The notes under the pieces were generated by a model. The model was not told the origin of the DNA and made no database searches. It saw only the letters and a program-made list of their open reading frames with translations. Of a DNA stretch of 64,000 bases, positions 59,481 through 64,000 are shown one piece after another. Position 1 is the first letter of the stretch; every line of letters begins with the position of its first letter. Location of the stretch: positions 1-64,000 of the forward strand of contig NW_026251719.1 of the NCBI RefSeq assembly GCF_025024155.1, read 5' to 3'. The translations under genes and the position numbers were made by a program. Source of the DNA: Gamsiella multidivaricata. Lineage: Eukaryota; Mortierellomycota; Mortierellomycetes; Mortierellales; Mortierellaceae.

Positions 59481-59860
59481 CAGCACAGCGCAGAACAAAT
59501 TCAGCATAGGCAGCACCATTTCACCTGCATAGTACAATACGATGCCAATACCGCCGCTGTATAGCCCTGCATGGGATCTCCCATGCGATGCTATTACCCG
59601 GAGGTCGTATTTTTTTATTTCCATTTTTGTGAGTGAACATCTCCACTCTAGTTATTTATCCTGCGAGATGAAGGAACTCAAACGTCTAACTAGTAACGTA
59701 CGGCAGAACAGGTTGTCCGAAGAAGTTAGCTCGCTTAAGCGTAAGAATGCCTCCAGCGCTGCTGATTACAGGCGCTCCAAACCCAGCATGAGTCGCTAGT
59801 ATTGTACTATGCAGGTGAAATGGTGCTGCTTATGTTGAATTTGTTGTGCTGCGTGTGCTG
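59481..59860. mobile_element. Foldback-type inverted repeat B
   Basis: Left arm 59481-59540 and right arm 59799-59860 are inverted copies. The inner 31 bp match perfectly (59510-59540 against 59799-59829, beginning GCAGCACCATTTCACC); the outer part matches with small gaps and repeats of CAGCACAAATTCAGCA. More copies of AGCAGCAC/GTGCTGC words continue outward on the right to about 59905. The 258-bp loop is filled by one reading frame. No target-site duplication seen by eye. Shares the AGCAGCAC word composition with element A at 11045-11610, so both may belong to one family of hairpin elements. Confidence 0.65.
59542..59799 (+). CDS. 85-codon frame filling the loop of inverted repeat B
   Basis: ATG at 59542 is two bases after the left arm; the stop codon ends on the first base of the right arm. 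The product starts MPIPPLYSPAWDLP, has a hydrophobic piece (SYFFISIFVSEHLHSSY) and a basic C-terminal half (MKELKRLTSNVRQNRLSEE, SSLKRKNASSAADYRRS). No known family. It may be chance, or an element-encoded peptide. Confidence 0.3.
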   Translation: MPIPPLYSPAWDLPCDAITRRSYFFISIFVSEHLHSSYLSCEMKELKRLTSNVRQNRLSEEVSSLKRKNASSAADYRRSKPSMSR

Positions 59861-60015
59861 AATTTGTGCTGCATTGCGCTGAAGCAGCATGCCAGCACGA
59901 GTCTAAATTCGAAGCCTTGCACTCGTGTCAACTTTGAGCGCATTTTTTTTCATTTTAGGCAATGCAATGATATGAATTCGTTTTCTATTGTTCATGAAAT
60001 GTGGGTTAATCTAAA

Positions 60016-61495
60016 TTACATGGAAGGCGGCGGGACATATTCGCTGCTGCTTTGGGCGTTACTAGTTTCAGGAATGGCCTGTGGAGCTCTAGCTCCAGGC
60101 GAAGGACTTGGGTATGCCTGATAGGTCGCAGTGGTCCACACTGGCGACTGGTATTGTTGTACTGGTGTTTGGAATGGGTTCGATTGCGATGGAGCTTGGT
60201 ACTCCGTCGCTTTGGCAGACATGGCCATCGTCGCGGTCATGAATGGGCTCGGACTTAAGGTCACCGAGGATGATACTGAGGGTGCGGAAAGATGTGGAGG
60301 CGGACGGTGGTAATCCTCAGGCGACATAAACGGGTTTCCCTCCGGTTGTTGGTGCAGGTATACCACGGCAGGTGATTGGATCTGGGGGGTGTGAGAGACT
60401 CCCGCGTATAGCACAGCAGGAGATTGCATCTGGGGCGTGTTAGGGACTCCTGTGTACAGCATAGCAGGCGATAGATGCGAATATGCCCCAGGTGACTTTT
60501 CCATTCCGCCAGCGGACATGGAGGGCGAGTGGTAGTACTGCAGATTGGGGTCACCCACGATGCCTGCGCCAGACATGCCATCGTGGTATCCGTGTACAGG
60601 GCCCACGCCGTCGTAGCTCCCGTTCTGGTAGTGGCCGTTCATATCCATCTTGTTCATCTGGTACTCGTTACCGTAGCCTTCATAGCCGCTCGCGTTTCCG
60701 TATGTCATCTGCGGACTCTGTGCCAGCACTTTGATGTTGCTATCATGATCCTCTGAAATCGCAGCTGCGGCCATCGCGTCTGCCTGATACGCGGCTTCCT
60801 CCTCGTGTTTCTGGCGCTGACGCTTCTTCATGACAAACACACCGACGCCGCCAGCGATAACAAGCACTGCAAAAAGACCTCCAATAATCGCGCCCGTGTT
60901 GTTATGTCTGAGCTTCTCATCCGCATTATAGTTGTCGGTCCATTTGTCGTCGTTGAGGTTATAGACAATCGGGAGGTTGTTGAGCATGGTATTGCGGTTT
61001 CCACCACTGGATCCGCCCCAGGCGATGAACTGGTACGAGTGGACCGCACAGGCCATGCGCGTTCGGGCCACGGGTGCTTCTTGTCCTTGTTTCCATTTCC
61101 CACTGCTGACATCGAGGATATAAATGGTATTGAAGTACATGTTGCCATCTTCCGTGCCTCCGAACAGAACTACCTTTGAGCCGTCCTCAGCTAGTTTTTT
61201 TTTTTTTTTGAAAAAAAAAGAAAAAAAAAAAGATAAGCAATTGTATCTCGTTAACAAATGGGCGGGGTAGGTTGATACGGTTAATAGTTCGCTTACAAGC
61301 AGCCATGCAGTGATCCAGACGTGCCGGCGGTACATCGCCTTTAGTGCTCTAATAATAAAACAGGGTTAATATCCTTATAAATCTATAAAACAAACCACAG
61401 ACTCAAAAAAAGCTACGGTGGTCTCTCATTCATCTAAACAATCAAACAAACAAACAAAGACCAGGTCCACACTCACCCACACACACTCTCTCTCA

Positions 61496-61526
<31 letters not shown>

Positions 61527-62347
61527 CTCACAGACATACCCCCCAAACCATCTCCGCGCACAAAAGAAAAAAAGCCCATTGTAGTTTCAATTGTCTTCCT
61601 TACCATTGTCTTCCAGGTCTTTGACGAAGGGACATACTCGCTCAGATCCCCAGATCCCAGTCCATTCGTGTTCGCCGGTGGGGCCCTTGTTCCTCCAAAG
61701 GTCAATACCGAATTCCTCGCGCTCGCCCACACTGCAGCCACATCCGTCAGGCTCGTGGCCGCCGTCGCCGAGCTCTGTGAAGCCATGCTCTTAGCCTTGG
61801 GATCATACACTGACAGCTGATTGTATGTGTTATTAGCCCCATACCCTCCGATCATATAGACCAGCCCCGTATTCGGATCCGAGACCGCCGCATGTCCCTC
61901 CAAATAGGTGTAGGGGGCCTTGACCCCCGTCATATTCTGCCATTGCCCAGAGTTGATATCGAACGAACTAAAGAACACGGGTGTGCTCATGCCTCCGATT
62001 GCCAGCAATGATCCCTTGGTGCCACCATTGGAGGCTGCACTGATGGGGGCTAATGCCAGATGAGTTGTGGACTGTCCGTCCTTGAGTTGTGTCCAGGATG
62101 GAGATGTGGTCGACCAGGAAGTGGACAGATCGAGGGAGATGAATTGGTTGGAGGCGTCGGTGTCAAAACCGCCCTGGATATAGAGAGCGTCGTTGATCAT
62201 GGCGAATCCCATGCGGCGGGAGCCCACGGGGGCGAATTGGGCATGTGCGAGGGGTGTGAAGGTTACGGTGGCGATGAGGGCGAGGGAGCTGGAGAGGAGG
62301 AAGAGTTGTTTCCGGCTCCTGTGGGCCATTGTGCCGGATGTGTTCAT
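60016..62347 (-). CDS. Kelch-repeat type I membrane protein
   Basis: Exons: 62347-61604, 61348-61297, 61190-60016; 656 residues. Signal peptide in the first 33 residues (LFLLSSSLALIATVTFTPLAHA). The extracellular part holds kelch-type blades: RMGFAMINDALYIQGGFD, LLAIGGMSTPVFF, GLVYMIGGYGANNTYNQLSVYD, VLTFGGTRAPP, VVLFGGTEDG and YQFIAWGGSSGG. One membrane helix (GAIIGGLFAVLVIAGGVGVF, about 372-391) is followed by KKRQRQK. The long cytosolic tail is Pro/Tyr/Ser/Gln-rich and has three tandem copies of an 18-residue unit with SPAMLYTGVP...TPQMQ. The layout resembles fungal cell-surface kelch proteins; a wall-sensing or polarity role is only inference. Start at 62347; ATG 62329 would shorten it by six residues. 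Confidence 0.85.
61503..61529. repeat. CA dinucleotide repeat
   Basis: CA microsatellite within the first intron of the kelch protein gene. Confidence 0.9.
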
Positions 62348-64000
62348 TAGAAGGCGATTGATGATGGGGAATCGAGGACAAGAAGGCGAGAGAGGAGAGG
62401 AGAGGGAGGGGAGAGAAGGGCTGCAGCAGTTGTGAGGAGTCGTTAGATGGAGGGGCGTGAAAGGAAATGAAAGGAAATGAAAGGAAATGGAGGATGAAAA
62501 GAATGAAAGGGGGAAGAGAGGGAGAGGCGGAGAGCCGGGGAGAAGAGAGAGTGAAGCGAGCAAGTAGGGATAGAAAGAAGGAGGGTGCGCGTGCTATTCT
62601 CGGTAAAACTTCAGGAATGGGGGGCAGAGGAATTCGTGATAGAGAGCACTTTAATTAACTGAAAAACGCGAACGGTTCAGTCTGCTCTCTCGCACACACA
62701 CTCTTGAACGAAAATAAGCGATCAGACCGAGGGAAGGGAAGAATGGAGGACAGAAAGCGATGAGCGATGACTGATGAGGATGGTGGGGGGGGAGGGGGAG
62801 AAAAGGAATGGAGGAGGCACAAAGAGAGATGAGCTGTGTGGGCGAGTATTGGGCGCACCATTGGGCTGTACAGTGGCAGAGCAGCACAGGGGAATCCCGT
62901 TTGAAGCCAATGTGGTACACCACTGTTTTTTTCTTTAGGCGCCATTCGTCAACACCGCACACAGCGTCCAACCTACCTAACGCAGCGTCTTTTTTTTTTT
63001 AATTAAAGAGCGGAGGCACAAAAAAAAGGTGAGAGCAATCTCATCCGCCTACTTCTCCCCACTCGGGGTTGTTTGTTCAGCGCCCGGCCTGCTTGCGTTG
63101 CCCGTTGTCGTTTTGTTCCCCTCATTCTGCATGAGTATGATGATGCATGTCGTACATTTGCGTAGAAAATAAAACGGCATGTACAATGGCCCGAGAATAA
63201 CACTGCAGATCTCGAGGGATTGACCTTCTTGCGGGTCTTCAATCTTGCCATTCTTTCTCTTCCTGATCTACTAATAAATCATGGGCAAATTCTTCTGTAG
63301 TAAGGCAACAAATCTAATCTTCTCTGCTAAATCGAAAGACGAGCGAGTGAAAATTGAGTCGTACAACAGACTACGACCACGCCGCCCATGGTCCAACTGT
63401 TCTGTAGTAGCCTCATCTTCGGCCGAGAAGAAAACAACAAGCATCCCCACCCATGGTCTCATTCTGCACAACACACTCTAGAGTCCAAATAAATTGGAGC
63501 TAAATTATCTCCGTTCTTCGCCTTGCTCCTCTTTGTTCTTCCGGTCGGTTTTGAAGACGAGTGCCTGAGGCGAAAATGCGGCGCGCCCTCAAACCGTGCA
63601 TGCAAGGTAAACTCCCTTCCCATTGTTCCCCATCCACCTCTAATATTTCGCATGATAGTTTACACCACATACATTGCATCGATGGTGTCTTATTGTCTCG
63701 AAATGCCAGCCTCGCTCATTGTGCATCAAACGGAAGGCGCCACATACTTCATGCAAGGTCGGCTAGAGACCCGCGGACAACATGAACATGTAGCAATAAT
63801 AGCTAAAATGTAGGAACCTTCGTCCTCATCTTTACCTACAGCCATTTGCAACAACAGATACACTCCAGTTCACACACACTCTCCTGGGTACCTTCGCTCT
63901 TTCGCCTCATGCTCTCTACCAATGTATATCCTGGATTTCTTCTCTATATGTCTGGCTCCCATAAATGTTTGAATCTCTCAACCGCTGTTGTCTTGTTGTA
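62348..64000. other. Right-edge region without a supported gene
   Basis: The first 300 bases form the CT-rich leader (minus strand) of the kelch gene, including a GAAAGGAAAT direct repeat at about 62459-62488. Beyond that, short frames on both strands (for example minus 63251-63003 and plus 63281-63481) lack family features or splice partners. Confidence 0.5.

Noticed and set aside
1..64000. CRISPR arrays, bacterial operons or prophage features
   Set aside because: The DNA is intron-rich eukaryotic sequence; the only regular arrays are microsatellites and the 10-bp array inside the hAT-like element.

Overview
The window is nuclear DNA of a filamentous fungus, most likely an early-diverging Mucoromycota lineage of the Mortierella/Linnemannia type. 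Seen directly: nearly every long gene is split by short introns (about 60-250 bp) with GTAAGT/GTATGT/GTACGT-like donors, coding starts are preceded by long CT-rich leaders on the coding strand, and introns and intergenic DNA carry many A/T homopolymers of 15-28 nt. The lineage assignment is an inference from gene style and content, not from a database match.

Layout. Left edge: start of a minus-strand gene (1-87), then 2.8 kb without a gene, then an AAGAB/Irc6-like adaptor-binding protein (2873-5379, minus). From 5.4 to 14.0 kb the window is gene-poor and accessory: one small secreted cysteine-rich peptide gene (8361-8579), a 198-bp non-autonomous hAT-like element with perfect 8-bp target duplications (10057-10254), a foldback-type inverted repeat (11045-11610), and decayed reading frames, one with an in-frame stop (11925-12521). 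From 14.0 to 25.0 kb all genes lie on the minus strand: F-box protein, glutamate-cysteine ligase regulatory subunit, RWDD1/Gir2, asparagine synthetase, lysophosphatidate acyltransferase. After a 3-kb empty stretch comes a large phospholipase D of the PX-PH type (27995-33773, plus), then NF-Y subunit C (minus), a CsbD-like stress protein (plus), a CBM48 protein (minus), a Myb plus C2H2 zinc-finger regulator (plus), a siroheme-synthesis fusion enzyme (minus), a CNNM/Mam3-type membrane protein (plus), GTP cyclohydrolase I (minus), a serine-rich protein (plus), a small membrane protein (minus), a Vps3844/DUF3844 membrane protein (plus), a second foldback element whose loop is exactly filled by an 85-codon reading frame (59481-59860), and a kelch-repeat transmembrane protein (minus). 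The last 1.6 kb has no supported gene.

Functionally the genes are mostly independent housekeeping units: glutathione synthesis control, asparagine synthesis, siroheme for sulfite reduction, pterin synthesis, phospholipid remodelling and signalling, AP-complex assembly, translation-linked Gir2, transcription. No operon or obvious gene cluster is present. The unusual material lies in the mobile or repeat elements, in domain fusions (Myb with C2H2; Met8-like with uroporphyrinogen methyltransferase), and in gene structure (7- to 30-nt exons, stop-free introns of length divisible by three).

Exon boundaries were set by hand from GT/AG sites, reading-frame phase and family conservation; phases are consistent across every gene model given. 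No similarity search was run.
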